This document shows, one piece after another, positions 31,418 to 42,047 of a stretch of 64,000 nucleotides of DNA (its first letter is position 1; each line of letters opens with the position of its first letter). Source of the stretch: Melanopsichium pennsylvanicum (lineage: Eukaryota > Basidiomycota > Ustilaginomycetes > Ustilaginales); NCBI GenBank assembly GCA_900208305.1, contig OAPG01000012.1:248001-312000 (forward strand), read 5' to 3'. Both the position numbers and the translations under genes were made by a program. The notes beneath the pieces are model-generated. The model was not told the origin of the DNA. It did not search any database and worked only from the letters and a program-made list of their open reading frames with translations.

Positions 31418-31979
31418 AATACAAGATACATGCATGAACTCCGCTTTTGTGAATCAGCAGCATTTGTGAGGCCATGTTGATCAGAATTCAAAACTGCTCG
31501 TGTGCGGAAAGAGAAAGAAAAAAAAAGAAAAAGGGTTGGTTTCCCACTTGAGCTTTCGTCACTTGGATATAATACTGTATATGTTATAGGGCAAGAAAAA
31601 GCCGCATTCATGATTGACATACAACCTACACAATTCGTATGTTTGTCAAGCCTAGTATAACGTGAAACAAATCGTGGAAGTTCATGATTATAGTCGTGGA
31701 CATGAACTTGCATTTTCCCCAGAGAGCGTTTCTGTTCACATGTAATTTAAAATTTTTACCGTACAAATCGCACCAGCAGTGGTTTTCCGGCACCAAGCCA
31801 TCCCCAAGAGAGAATAGAAAGGTAGAAAGAAAGAAAGAAAGTAAGAAAGAAAGAAAGAAAGAAAGAAAGAGAAAAAGAAGAAAGCTGAGGTTGGCGTTCC
31901 TGGCCCAAAAAAGCAAGATAAAAAGACATCACACCCTTTGCTCTGGCTCCCAAAAACAAGCCATGATGCTGTTTTCCTT
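31418..31979. other. Convergent intergenic region
   Basis: 3' flanks of CSN7 and the CTL-like gene. Contains a GAAA tetranucleotide repeat at about 31826-31880. No gene was seen. Confidence 0.6.
31826..31880. repeat. GAAA tetranucleotide repeat
   Basis: About a dozen AGAA units with one interruption (GTAA) in the 3' flank of the CTL-like gene. Confidence 0.85.
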
Positions 31980-34900
31980 TCAAAAGGGAAAGACCGAATC
32001 CGATACACTTTCATCCGAGGTTTTGGCCGTGAAAGCCTGTTTAGCTTTCGGACAGTGTTGGTCATTCGACGCATGATCGATAGCGTAGCAGAGATAAAGA
32101 GTGTCGGAAGCGTTGCTGAGCACGTCTGCACATAGACGCAAAGTCCAATACGGTAACAATCCACACAACAATCCTACCAACGGAGCATCTGCAGGTACAT
32201 GCAACTGATGTGCCGAAAAGAGAAACCCAACCAACCCCGCAAGGAACGACAGCGCGATCGCCGTGAGATCCAACACCAGATTGATCACCAGACCTTCCAT
32301 CACACCTTGAACGCCACGCCTGCTAACCAGCTGAGCGCTCTTCTTGGCCGCAGTCCAGAATCCGTCCCCCGTCACACCCACATAGACCAGCGCCAGGTCG
32401 CTGTAGCTCTGCAACACTGCCGTGAGTCCTGCAAGCACTCCGACTACATGCGTCAGAGGTTGCAGAAGTTTGGGAACCCTTCGATGCGCAGTAGCGTCCG
32501 AGATGCGGCGCGCAGTCTCGGCAACCAATGTCATCGTCTTGACAATGGCCAAGATGATGGCTGACATGCAGATCGAGCCCAAGGCTGGTCCCGTTGCTCT
32601 GGCGAAGGAAACTCGCACCACTTCTGTCGCATCCGGCGCTGCATGTCGACGCACCGAGCCGTGGGATCCTTGTTCTGGGTACGAGCCGGGCGTGGGAGGC
32701 CTCTCATCGTAGATGGAGTCACCATCGAAGATGACATGGTTGGCGTGATCTTCATCTGCACGCCGCTTGTCGAAGGCCGCGGCTTGACCACCAGAAAGTC
32801 CAGCATCACCTCGCGTTTCGGCCCCTTCCATCTCGCCTTCTCCAATGCGGTGAAAGTACCAGTGACTGACCACACCTGCCACTGTCACACGCTGCACGCC
32901 GCGCAAGACAGCCCAGGTCCATAGCCATGCGCACAGAGTGGCCCACGCAAGCCAGGCTGCGTTTCGATCCGTCTTCCACTCCATCGAGTCGCCTATCTGA
33001 CGACCAAAGTGTCCCACCAGGAAGAGCCGTGTGAAGAGGAACAGGAACGGGATCGTGATGAGGGCAAAAGCGCCTAACGTTGCGAGAGCCAGCACGAGCA
33101 GCGCGGGATGCTTCAGCACCACGTCGCACGAGAGCTCAAGGACGGCAATCGATCGTGAAAGTGCTTTGCGGCGCTGCCACACCATACGCGCAAACAGAAC
33201 GGCAAGCACCAGTGGCACGATGGAGATGATGCGCAATCCCGTTGTGCTCCATCCTCCCCCAGACCATGCCTCGTCGTCATAGACAAAGCTTCCGGCAAAT
33301 GCCCAAGCCCAGCCGAGGCCGAGCACGACCGGAACGCCCATAAGGCCGGTCCGCAGCACTTTTGCTCCGCCGAAACGGCTCAAGTTGCGCAGCAAAACCA
33401 GATTGCCAACACCTGCCGCGAAAGAGAGCAGCGTCAACAGGATCAAGATTGGCAACGACCGAGTGATGGTATAGTAGGACGAAGGTCGCGTTTGAGGCGT
33501 CTTTGGTCGCGAGGGTGTGCGAGCGCCCCAGCTCATGTATACGCCAATCAGGATGACAGCTGCGATGGCCGCAGCAAATGTAGCGATGGCTGTCTTGTCG
33601 CGATATTTGCCAAACGCGAGACGATTCGCCCAAGGGCCCCAACCTGCTCTTGCGGGAGGCGAAGGGTACAGATGGATTTCGTCGGTCAAGCCGTCGTCGC
33701 CGGCGGCTGCGGCAGATTGCCGCCCATTCCTCCGGTCATACCGTCCCTGCTTTAACGAGCCACCACCAAGCGGGGAGCATCCCTCGAATTCAGACTCTTC
33801 TGAACCCATATCGGAGCTGCGCCTGAGCTGTATTCTCAGCGGACGTGCGCTTCCAGAACCAGACGGAAGCAGAGGCTCTCGCAAGGTGGATGCCAGTTGG
33901 CGGGCTCGGTTGCGCGACATGCGGCGGCTGCGTCGAACTCGGCGACCCTCGCCCTCAGTCTCGTACTCTGATTCGGTGACTGAAGAAGCGGAGACGGATC
34001 CGGATCTGGAATGAGACATGTCGGACTCTTGCTCTTCGCGCTCGTCATGGATGCTGTAGAGGCCCTGACGGTGGTTGCGATTGGGGCGTGCTGCTTTGGC
34101 TGCTTTGGCGCGTGCTTTGTTGCTTCTGTTGCTTCTGGAAGGCTGTGCATAGATGGAAGAGTCTCCGAGCTGGCTCGTCTCGAGTCTGTGTGCGGCATTC
34201 GAGTATATACTGGAAGCGGACGGATCGTATGGCTGGTTGCGGCGATCTACACGTGCTGCGCTGGTTGTGGATGGTGAATCCATGTGGATGGTGGATCCGT
34301 GTGCGAGCCAGCCTCTAGCTTTTGCACTTTGCTGTCGGTGTTGCTGCGCTGCTGATCGTGCGTGCGAGGATTCGACAGGCGAGAGAGGTTGAACGTCTGT
34401 GGTAGAAGCGGAGACGGATCGATCGCCCGAGACGCGGGGATCCTTATTGCTGGCAAGGCTATGCTGACTCGTACCGTCGTCGAGGTCGCCATCGGCCAGG
34501 AAAGGATCTTGGGTGTCGTTAGCCGAGGATCTGTGAGGAGCATTTGCAGAGCGAGATGACGCAGCCGCAGCTGGCGTCATAATGTGTGATGCTACCGAAG
34601 GATGCTTAAGCGCGGCTGCAGCAGTTGCTGGACCATCCAAGCTGTCGCCGAGATCTTCAGAGCGAGAGCTCTCTGCCAGACGAGAAGCTAGACCGGGCAT
34701 CCGCCGATCTTCGCGCCAAAGATCGACGTCTTCTTCATCGTCGATCTCGCGGATGAACGAGTCGCGAACGCCGTAGCTACCTGTGGGCCTGCCGCGACCG
34801 GAGGCGAGGAAGGAAGCGGGACCAAAACGGCTCGCGCCAGTGAGACTGTGCAGGATACCACTCTGTGTAGTTTGTCTGCCATGCGCTGGCGGAGTGGGAA

Positions 34901-35111
34901 GGCCATCCGAGCTCGAAAGACTGTACTCTGGACCGTAAAGATTGCGTGCATTGTTCGGATGGGTGAATGGGGCGGTTGAGACGGAAGCGTGACTGTAGAA
35001 GAGCGGATCGCTTGGGTCGCTCGCATCCTGATCTGCATCCAGACCTGGTCGTACAGAGGTTGCAAGGCCGGAAGAGAGGAAGCGGGAAGCGTACTGAGAG
35101 AGCGAGGTCAT
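31980..35111 (-). CDS. Choline-transporter-like membrane protein, PNS1/CTL family
   Basis: A 1043-residue protein. The N-terminal half (1 to about 500) is hydrophilic, Ser/Ala/Arg-rich and low in complexity. The rest (about 504-975) is a polytopic membrane domain of the CTL/SLC44 (Choline_transpo) family. Support comes from the pattern of about ten hydrophobic segments, the conserved C-terminal block ending LRLCADVLSNASDTLYLCYA, and preceding FARATGPALGSICMSAII and YVGVTGDGFWTAAKKSAQLV. Yeast Pns1 is the fungal reference; its transport substrate is not settled, so choline transport is not asserted. No intron is needed. The N-terminal extension is far longer than in most family members and may carry regulatory phosphosites. 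Confidence 0.85.
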   Translation of the reverse strand: MTSLSQYASRFLSSGLATSVRPGLDADQDASDPSDPLFYSHASVSTAPFTHPNNARNLYGPEYSLSSSDGLPTPPAHGRQTTQSGILHSLTGASRFGPASFLASGRGRPTGSYGVRDSFIREIDDEEDVDLWREDRRMPGLASRLAESSRSEDLGDSLDGPATAAAALKHPSVASHIMTPAAAASSRSANAPHRSSANDTQDPFLADGDLDDGTSQHSLASNKDPRVSGDRSVSASTTDVQPLSPVESSHARSAAQQHRQQSAKARGWLAHGSTIHMDSPSTTSAARVDRRNQPYDPSASSIYSNAAHRLETSQLGDSSIYAQPSRSNRSNKARAKAAKAARPNRNHRQGLYSIHDEREEQESDMSHSRSGSVSASSVTESEYETEGEGRRVRRSRRMSRNRARQLASTLREPLLPSGSGSARPLRIQLRRSSDMGSEESEFEGCSPLGGGSLKQGRYDRRNGRQSAAAAGDDGLTDEIHLYPSPPARAGWGPWANRLAFGKYRDKTAIATFAAAIAAVILIGVYMSWGARTPSRPKTPQTRPSSYYTITRSLPILILLTLLSFAAGVGNLVLLRNLSRFGGAKVLRTGLMGVPVVLGLGWAWAFAGSFVYDDEAWSGGGWSTTGLRIISIVPLVLAVLFARMVWQRRKALSRSIAVLELSCDVVLKHPALLVLALATLGAFALITIPFLFLFTRLFLVGHFGRQIGDSMEWKTDRNAAWLAWATLCAWLWTWAVLRGVQRVTVAGVVSHWYFHRIGEGEMEGAETRGDAGLSGGQAAAFDKRRADEDHANHVIFDGDSIYDERPPTPGSYPEQGSHGSVRRHAAPDATEVVRVSFARATGPALGSICMSAIILAIVKTMTLVAETARRISDATAHRRVPKLLQPLTHVVGVLAGLTAVLQSYSDLALVYVGVTGDGFWTAAKKSAQLVSRRGVQGVMEGLVINLVLDLTAIALSFLAGLVGFLFSAHQLHVPADAPLVGLLCGLLPYWTLRLCADVLSNASDTLYLCYAIDHASNDQHCPKAKQAFTAKTSDESVSDSVFPF

Positions 35112-36038
35112 GTTTGCGATAAGCCGGTCGACGTACTAGAGATTGAATTGAGCCGATCAAGCTCGCAAGGGGCAGGAAAGCGAGGGGCTGCTGCACGTCA
35201 GCAAAGATGATCGAGATCGTGAGCAGCCTTGAAGGTGATTTTGAATGGTGCAAGAAAGGCTGAGTCGTATGGCAAGCGTAATGTTGAAATGGACGATGAG
35301 ACCGCCTGAAATCTAGGGCGCGGGATGGTTCCACCGAGAATGGCTATGCTGCGTGAGGCTGGATGGCGAGAAGAGGACGATGTTGATGTCGGTGCGCGAG
35401 TGAAGGACCAGCTAGGAGTTGATGCAATGGCGACGCAGGAGAGAGAGATCAAATCAAGCCTCGTGTGTGAACGAGGTGTGGTGTGTTGGAGAGATACGCT
35501 CAAATGGCGCAAACCTATAGTACACAAGTGCCAATTGTGAGCTTGTGCAGCCCAAAAGCCAAGTCACGTAAATTTACTGTAAATAAATAAATTACATTCA
35601 ATTACTGTACTGAAGTTGAGCATGCGGGAGGCTTTGGATTTGTGGAGCAGGGCACAGCACCAGATCAGTGTGTGTGCATTTGTGGAGCGGAGAGATAGGC
35701 CAGGCGCGCTCAGCATATGCGCTCAGGGTCCAATTTTGATTATTTTTTTTTTCTTTTAAAAAAAAAGGGGGGATTGATGGCGGTTCGTCTAGCTAACTTA
35801 GCCAGGCTCAATTTCGCGCCCAATTTCGCACCTGCAGCCCACGTCAAACAGCGTCGAAACTTGAACTAGACCGCGCCGTGCTGACACTCTCATCATACCT
35901 CATTCCCATTCTCATTCTCATTCTCGTTCTCACTCATCTCTGTACAATCAGTAATACACCTCTGGCCCACACATATCCAAGCCCAGTCTAGTCATATATG
36001 TGTGGTTTAAACTTTGTCTGTTCATTGCAAACCCTGCC
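35112..36038. other. Intergenic region upstream of the CTL-like gene
   Basis: Contains a dispersed AT-rich element (35568-35611), T/A/G homopolymers (35742-35773) and a CATTCT-type repeat (about 35901-35934). No gene was seen. Confidence 0.65.
35568..35611. repeat. Dispersed palindromic element, CTL-gene upstream copy
   Basis: Begins GTAAATTTACTGTAAATAAA and ends CAATTACTGTACT, about 460 bases upstream of the CTL-like start. Confidence 0.65.
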
Positions 36039-38660
36039 TCACGTCGAGAAACCGCCACTTGTGCTTCCTCCGCTGTCCCTTTCAGCTTGCCTTCTTTGTG
36101 CAGCAGCAGCCATACCAGCCGCACTCCCTCGATGCCCCACACTCTCCTGATCGGCCGCCAAAACCGCCTCGGCATACATCATCTTGTACTTGACTAGCTC
36201 CTCCGCCATCTCCTCCTTTGCAATCTTGGCCATCACCACGTCCTTTACCATTTCAACATGCTCTGCGTTCACCGAGTTGAGCTGCTCTTCGAGTGCTTTC
36301 ACTCGTGAGGCGAGATTGCGATTCACAAGCCGCAGCGCCTCCACTTCCCGTCGATGAGCGTTGGCGGCGCGTACCTGCGAGTCGAATTCGGATGCGTATG
36401 TGTCGAGGATGAACGGTGTGATCTTGATCTCAAACGCATCTCGTACAAACTCATTTGTTCGGTACTGTGGCTTGGCCTTTTCTGCATTCGCTGACGAGCA
36501 AGATGTCGCGGATTGGAGAGAAGATCGCACTTCGCCACTCGGCTGTGTCTCTGCTGTTCGATCAGACGCCTCTGCATCGTTTTGCGCGTTGAAAGCACCG
36601 TTCGACGCGTCCGAACGACGGTAGCTTTCGAAGAGCTCCATCTTCAAGTAGTTGACAGCCTGTTCAAAATTCATCTCGAGCAGTCTCTCCTCGTTTTTCT
36701 TCATAAGCGCTATCGCAAATCTGAACAACGCCTCCACACCCTCGGCAAACACGCTGTCCAATACCCTGTACACAAAGTCGAGTGGAAATCTGTAGCTGAA
36801 CAGCGTCATGAACCACTGACTTGCGTACATACTTGACTTGACTCCTTGCCTCACAAGATGCTTGTGTAGCAGTGGTAGGAAATCCTCGAGGAGGCGGTCA
36901 AATTGGAAGAGGCGCAACTGCAATGCCGGCATGTTGGGCGTGAAGTGTCCACGTAGATCGTAGCTCTTCATCAGCCTCACAAAAGTGCTGAACGCCTCTT
37001 CGTCGGGCATGTTGAGCAGCAAGGGTCCCACGACGAACTGCATCCCCTGACAGTAGCCTACCTCAGGGTCGTAGAGCGAATACGCTTTGATGACATTGAA
37101 CAAATTCTCCTGGCCGATGCCCTTTCCATCCTGGAAATAGTCCTGCTCGGGAAATGTGCGATTCAGGTCTCTCCGTATCGCCTTTTCGTGGGTCGAGGTC
37201 TGCTTGAGAAGGTAAGCATAGATGATTTCCATCTCTTCGTTCTTGGAGCTTGACATGAGCTGCCACATCATGCCGCGGAGCGCAGGTGGAATGCCGGCTT
37301 GAATGGCACGAGAGAGCTGGCGCGGATGATTCCTAGCGACCGATTGATAGTTGGACATGACTTCGCCCCAGAACTCCCAGTCGATCTCCTCTTCGAGGAC
37401 GTCTTCTGTCGGAGGACCCTTCCAAGCAGTACTGGCCGAGGATGCGGTGCTTTCCCTGTGCGCTGAGGCTCCATTGGTCGCTGTGAAAGTGGCAGGAGCC
37501 TTGGAGGGCTGGGAGTCGTTGGAGGAAGAAGCCCCACTCCCATCGATGCTCCGATTCTGAGAATCGGTACGCGAGTGACGCCGACCATCGCGCAGCTTCT
37601 CAAAGTGTTCCCTGAGCTTGACGGCACCGTCGATGCTTGCACGCATCTGCTTGGGATCGCCACTGAGGCGTTTTTGCTGCGTTTTGACGCGTGCCAGGAG
37701 GAAGTCGTAATTTGAGCTTGCCCCTCCATTGCGAGCAATCTGAGAATCGTTCGACCTCTCGGCAACACTCGACCGAGCACCGCCGTTGGTAGTAATCGTG
37801 TCTCTTCTAGAGTCCCGCTTCGACCAGTCACTTTCTCCTTCAGCCAAATTTGGGGAAGCACTGCCTAGTGAGACGACGGAGAAGTGGTTAGAGTTCATGC
37901 CTGGAGTGTCCGGTGGATTGGTTGATGCGACATCGGAGGGAGGAATTGAGGGCGGAATGGAGGAGGGAAGAGACGGGGTGTACTTGATTGGATCCTCAGA
38001 AAAAGGATTGCAGATGGTCTCGTCGGGCTCAAGCATAGAAGTCGCGCCCACGGAAGGAGGCACCTTTTCCACTGGGTCGTTCAGGTTGAGTTTGGCTGTG
38101 TCTTCGTCCAGGATGAGAGAAGAGGATGCAATTTGACTGTCTCGGATTTCAGCAGAACTGAGCGGTGTCTCCACTGTTTCTGCTTCCTCTTGACCGACGG
38201 AGGTGAAAGTGACGGTGGAAGGACTTGCTGCAATGCCATTACTCTCTCCCACTGGTTGGTTGGTCATTGGAAACTGGGATCCGAGCATTTCAGGAAAGGA
38301 CGTATCAGCTGCCTTTGGCGTCTGAGCTTGTTGCACGTCTGTCGAGGGCTTTCTGGCCAATCCTTCGTCTGCGGTCTTGTTCAAGCTCTCATTTACAACC
38401 TTAGCCTGCGCTTTCACGACTACATCATCTGCAGCGTTGGCGCTGGAAGAGGGCGTGATCTCGTCAGCGCCGTCAGCAGCGTCTTCGAAATCGTCATTGT
38501 CGGTGTGCGTGCTTGATTCGTACCCTTCGTTTGCTTTTTGGTTGTCAGTAGAGAGCTCGTCTGCCAGTGATGGTTGAGGCTCTTGTTCGGATTGCTCTTC
38601 TGCGGACTGAGAGATTCTGTTGGCAGACGCAGCTGCCTTGTTTGCGCCTTTTCGCGCCAT
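36039..38660 (-). CDS. TBC-domain Rab GTPase-activating protein, Gyp5/Evi5-like
   Basis: An 873-residue protein. The start at 38660 (MARKGANK) is preferred over the upstream in-frame ATG at 39026, whose extra 122 residues look untranslated. Residues 1 to about 430 are acidic and Ser-rich. The TBC domain (about 440-660) starts near AIQAGIPPALRGMMWQLMSS. It shows the arginine finger in RRDLNRTFPEQDYF (about 492) and the glutamine finger in VGYCQGMQFVVGPLL (about 537), so GAP activity is expected. SSMYASQWFMTLFSYRFP and FRFAIALMKKNEERLLEM follow. A C-terminal coiled coil (about 770-860) matches the layout of Gyp5 and Evi5/RabGAP1-like proteins, which act on Rabs of Golgi exit and recycling. The exact Rab is unknown. 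Confidence 0.87.
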   Translation of the reverse strand: MARKGANKAAASANRISQSAEEQSEQEPQPSLADELSTDNQKANEGYESSTHTDNDDFEDAADGADEITPSSSANAADDVVVKAQAKVVNESLNKTADEGLARKPSTDVQQAQTPKAADTSFPEMLGSQFPMTNQPVGESNGIAASPSTVTFTSVGQEEAETVETPLSSAEIRDSQIASSSLILDEDTAKLNLNDPVEKVPPSVGATSMLEPDETICNPFSEDPIKYTPSLPSSIPPSIPPSDVASTNPPDTPGMNSNHFSVVSLGSASPNLAEGESDWSKRDSRRDTITTNGGARSSVAERSNDSQIARNGGASSNYDFLLARVKTQQKRLSGDPKQMRASIDGAVKLREHFEKLRDGRRHSRTDSQNRSIDGSGASSSNDSQPSKAPATFTATNGASAHRESTASSASTAWKGPPTEDVLEEEIDWEFWGEVMSNYQSVARNHPRQLSRAIQAGIPPALRGMMWQLMSSSKNEEMEIIYAYLLKQTSTHEKAIRRDLNRTFPEQDYFQDGKGIGQENLFNVIKAYSLYDPEVGYCQGMQFVVGPLLLNMPDEEAFSTFVRLMKSYDLRGHFTPNMPALQLRLFQFDRLLEDFLPLLHKHLVRQGVKSSMYASQWFMTLFSYRFPLDFVYRVLDSVFAEGVEALFRFAIALMKKNEERLLEMNFEQAVNYLKMELFESYRRSDASNGAFNAQNDAEASDRTAETQPSGEVRSSLQSATSCSSANAEKAKPQYRTNEFVRDAFEIKITPFILDTYASEFDSQVRAANAHRREVEALRLVNRNLASRVKALEEQLNSVNAEHVEMVKDVVMAKIAKEEMAEELVKYKMMYAEAVLAADQESVGHRGSAAGMAAAAQRRQAERDSGGSTSGGFST

Positions 38661-39427
38661 TGTGAATTGGATTCGACTCGAATGATGTTGTGGACGGTTT
38701 ATTTTTTGGATCAAGCCCGGTAAGTTTATCTTTGTGGCGTGAGAACTTGGGCTGGTAGTCGATAGGAAGGATGGGCCAACGTCGAGGTGAGCAAGAAAAC
38801 TTGTTGGGGCGCTCGAACGGGAATGAGAGGCGAGACAAGGTGTTGTCGGTGCAGCGATCCGACCAGCGGGTGCAAGATTCGAAAAGGCTACGTGTAGGGT
38901 TGGTTGATAGTATCGATGGTGGATCCGAGTGGCGTACTGGGGAATGTGATTCCTCGGCGAGGAGTCGGAAATGCCGATGAAGAAGAAGTTGCAACACCAG
39001 GTGAAAGCGAGCGGAGCAAAATTCACAATTCAACGTTGCAGTTGCAGTTGCTGTTGCTGTTGCTGTTGCTGTTGCTCCTTCTCCTCAGGCTTGATGCACG
39101 CCAGGTGAGTCTCAAGGGTGGTCGAAGCGGCGGCACAGTGTGAGCCCTCCACTGTGCACCACAGAGCAGCTTAGAGCTAGGCTGCTCCGAAAATAAATAA
39201 AGATTAACATTATTTTAAGTAATACTTATTTGTTCTGTAAATCGTCTGGGAAGTTTTCACTACAGTACGCGCCTTATGGCGGGTCGGGAATGCATTCCAC
39301 ACGCCCTTTCGACTGCCGCCCTTACTATTGCTAAGTAGCTGCGGTTGTTGCCGTTGCTTTGAGGGGTCCATGCGTATACACACACGCACACGCACACACA
39401 CACACGCACACGCACACACACACACAC

Positions 39428-39462
<35 letters not shown>

Positions 39463-39741
39463 AATAGGTGTATGCATACATTAATATAGTACTGACGCGA
39501 TGCCATGTGTGTGTGTGCTTCTGCCGGCCATCTGTTGGAACAACACTTTGCGTGTTGCTACCGGCCGGCAGCAAGTAACCTCAAGTCTGTGGTGGGCCAA
39601 GGGACAAGATTGGCCGGTTATTTGACCGCTCCACCACCGAGAGGTGAGGCAAAAAAGGGGCCAAAAAGGACAGCTTCTTCCTTTTGTACAACTTTCCGAT
39701 CTAAGGTTTTGGCCAATTCGTGCTGTGCCGCCATCGACGGG
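38661..39741. other. Divergent promoter region TBC-GAP/ASNSD1-like
   Basis: About 1.1 kb. Contains a GTTGCT-type repeat (39031-39079), an AT-rich stretch related to the dispersed element (39190-39243) and a CA-rich microsatellite (39378-39461). Open frames cross it on both strands but lack family similarity. Confidence 0.6.
39378..39461. repeat. CA/CACACG microsatellite
   Basis: About 84 bases of CA dinucleotides interspersed with CG, in the region upstream of the ASNSD1-like gene. Confidence 0.9.
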
Positions 39742-41625
39742 ATGTGCGGTATAGGCCTTCTGGTAGTGCCTGAAGGCGGAGTTGAGGATAGCCAAGCGAG
39801 CGGCACTTTACCTTTGCACCAGGCATGGCCTTCCGTGCTGCACAACATCCATCGACGAGGTCCCGACAGCCATGACACTGTTCACCACAACTTCACCACC
39901 ACCAAGTCCGAGTCTTGGAACTTGTACCTTACATCAACAGTACTCTCCCTCCGCGGAGACGGTATCACATCCCAACCACTTGAGAGCCCCGGACACCGTC
40001 TAGCTCTGGCATGGAATGGTCAGATCTTTGATTGGGATACGACTCGCGCTACCACTTCCAAAAAACGCTTAGATGCTGGCGAGAACGACGGACGTATTCT
40101 TCTGGACCGTATTAAGCAGCATGTGGATGATGGAGCAGGGTGTGAGGAGGCACTCAACACATCGTTGTCAGAAATCGAGGCACCGTATGCCTTCGTGCTG
40201 CTGGACAAGCAAGCGAGTAAGGTTTGGTTTGGAAGGGATCCCCTTGGTCGCCGGAGTTTGCTTTTGCATCAATCCAAGAGATCCGAGGGGATCGCGATCG
40301 TATCTGTTGCTAGCGAAGCACTTGTCAATCCTGAAACAACATTGACCCAAATTCCCTGCTCTTCAATATGGACTTTGGATTTCGGTCAGGATCCGACCAC
40401 TCCGCATTCGGTTCCTCGGCTTGCCTCCAGTCACAACTCGCATTTACTGCTTCGAGAGCTTCGACAGCCATCATCACTGCAAAACTCCACGCAGGATCCA
40501 AATCCTGCTGACGTCCGATCAAACTTTCTTGATGTGCTCTCAAATAGCGTCAAGAAGAGGGTGACAAACATCAACACCGCGCAACCGATAAATGAGGCAC
40601 ATGTGGCCATCCTCTTCTCTGGAGGGCTGGATTGTACCACTTTAGCGCTGTTGGCTGACAAGTACGTTCCGAAGGAACAGCCGATTGATTTGCTGAATGT
40701 CGGATTCGAGAATGTGCGTGCACTGGCGGCTGCGAAGCTCGAAAACGAAAAGCGGCATCGGTCTCATGCCAAGGCTGCCAGCATGATGAACGGCAAGGGC
40801 AAGCGGGGGAAGGATGGTCGCGCAGATTACGATGACATACGTGAGTCGAACCTCAGCACCCTGGCTGCGATGGAGCGGTCGATAGGACAAGTCAAGCTAG
40901 AAGAAGACGAAGAAGATGCACTTGCAAGCGACATCTACCTGGTCCCGGACAGAGTGACAGGACTGTCGTCTTACGACGAGTTACGGCGCCTCGCTCCGGA
41001 CCGCCAATGGAATTTCGTCCAGATCAACGTTCCTTACGCCGAATACAACAAGCACAAACCCACCGTATCCACGCTGATGTTGCCGACGGCTAGCGTTATG
41101 GACCTCTCCATCGGGGTCGCTCTTTACTTTGCCTCCCGCGCTCAAGGTCACCTTTGTCAGGACCGAAAAAAGATACCATACACCTCACCCGCCAAAGTGC
41201 TCATATCTGGCCTCGGAGCAGACGAGCTTCTTGGAGGTTACTCGAGGCATCGTCAAGCCTATATTCGTGCCTCGCTTCCCGGGCTCATCTCTGAGCTTCA
41301 ATTGGACCTAGACAGATTACCAGAGCGCAATCTCGGACGAGACGATAGGATTCTTTCCACTCACGCCAAAGAAGCAAGATATCCTTACCTCGACAGAACT
41401 GTGATCGAGTTCCTCACATCTATCCCCGTGGAATCCAAAGTGGATCTCAGAAGAATAGCAACAGAAGGTGCAGGCGGTGATAAAAGGTTGCTCAGAGATC
41501 TGGCCAAGCAGCTAGGGCTGCAGCAAGCTAGCGAGTTGAAAAAGAGGGCGATGCAATTCGGTACGCGCAGTGCAAAAATCGATGCAGATTCCGCCAAATC
41601 CAAAGGTCATCACAAGCTCAATTGA
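39742..41625 (+). CDS. Asparagine synthetase-like protein, ASNSD1/YML096W family
   Basis: A 627-residue protein with an N-terminal class II glutamine amidotransferase domain and a C-terminal asparagine-synthetase-like PP-loop domain. The start at 39742 is set by MCGIGLLV, which exposes the catalytic Cys2; an upstream in-frame ATG at 39505 would mask it. Visible blocks are HNIHRRGPDSHD (amidotransferase), WFGRDPLGRRSLL, ILFSGGLDCTTLALLADKYV (PP-loop near 294-298) and LISGLGADELLGGYSRHRQA, then DGRILL-type and EARYPYLDRTVIEFLTSIP elements. A Lys/Gly/Arg-rich insert (about 335-355) interrupts the synthetase domain. The sequence after the PP-loop (PIDLLNVGFEN) is diagnostic of the ASNSD1 group rather than true ASN1/ASN2. 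The physiological reaction of this group is not established. Confidence 0.88.
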   Translation: MCGIGLLVVPEGGVEDSQASGTLPLHQAWPSVLHNIHRRGPDSHDTVHHNFTTTKSESWNLYLTSTVLSLRGDGITSQPLESPGHRLALAWNGQIFDWDTTRATTSKKRLDAGENDGRILLDRIKQHVDDGAGCEEALNTSLSEIEAPYAFVLLDKQASKVWFGRDPLGRRSLLLHQSKRSEGIAIVSVASEALVNPETTLTQIPCSSIWTLDFGQDPTTPHSVPRLASSHNSHLLLRELRQPSSLQNSTQDPNPADVRSNFLDVLSNSVKKRVTNINTAQPINEAHVAILFSGGLDCTTLALLADKYVPKEQPIDLLNVGFENVRALAAAKLENEKRHRSHAKAASMMNGKGKRGKDGRADYDDIRESNLSTLAAMERSIGQVKLEEDEEDALASDIYLVPDRVTGLSSYDELRRLAPDRQWNFVQINVPYAEYNKHKPTVSTLMLPTASVMDLSIGVALYFASRAQGHLCQDRKKIPYTSPAKVLISGLGADELLGGYSRHRQAYIRASLPGLISELQLDLDRLPERNLGRDDRILSTHAKEARYPYLDRTVIEFLTSIPVESKVDLRRIATEGAGGDKRLLRDLAKQLGLQQASELKKRAMQFGTRSAKIDADSAKSKGHHKLN

Positions 41626-42047
41626 AGTAGACCGCCAGCAAGATACCGTTCACAAGCTCTGTTTCGTCTGTGATCAGCCTCCTTGCCTGTGCGATGCGCT
41701 CAAACGCGACAATAGTGAAAGAAAGTGCAAGGGTGCGCAGTGGATGAAAAGACAATGTCCGAGATTGCAAAGGAAAATATTACACAGGGAAGGAAGAAGC
41801 TTAAGTCGGCGGGGAAGTAGACAGAGCGAAGGGCGTAGGAGTGAGGGAATGTGTGCATGTGCGAGTATGCGTGTGTGAATGGTCCCATCGAACGACTTCC
41901 GACACCTGCGCCGGGTGGGAGAGAGAAAAAAGCTAGCAGGCATACGGCGCGCACGCGTTGTGCTAGGTCTAGGGAGACTACGTGATGCATATGAGGTGCT
42001 GCTCAAGACGTGCATGTGAACGACATCTGAGCATGGTGTGAGGTCAC
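41626..42047. other. Convergent intergenic region
   Basis: 3' flanks of the ASNSD1-like and CHS7 genes, 422 bases. Nothing was recognised. Confidence 0.55.

Noticed and set aside
38661..39026. N-terminal extension of the TBC protein from the upstream ATG
   Set aside because: The extra 122 residues lack low-complexity continuity with the protein, and the ATG at 38660 (MARKGANK) gives a natural start.
39378..39461. CA-rich repeat considered as telomeric or CRISPR-like array
   Set aside because: It is a plain dinucleotide microsatellite without spacers or telomere units.
39505..39741. Upstream in-frame ATG of the ASNSD1-like gene
   Set aside because: Would bury the Met-Cys-Gly-Ile amidotransferase N-terminus, whose cysteine must be exposed.
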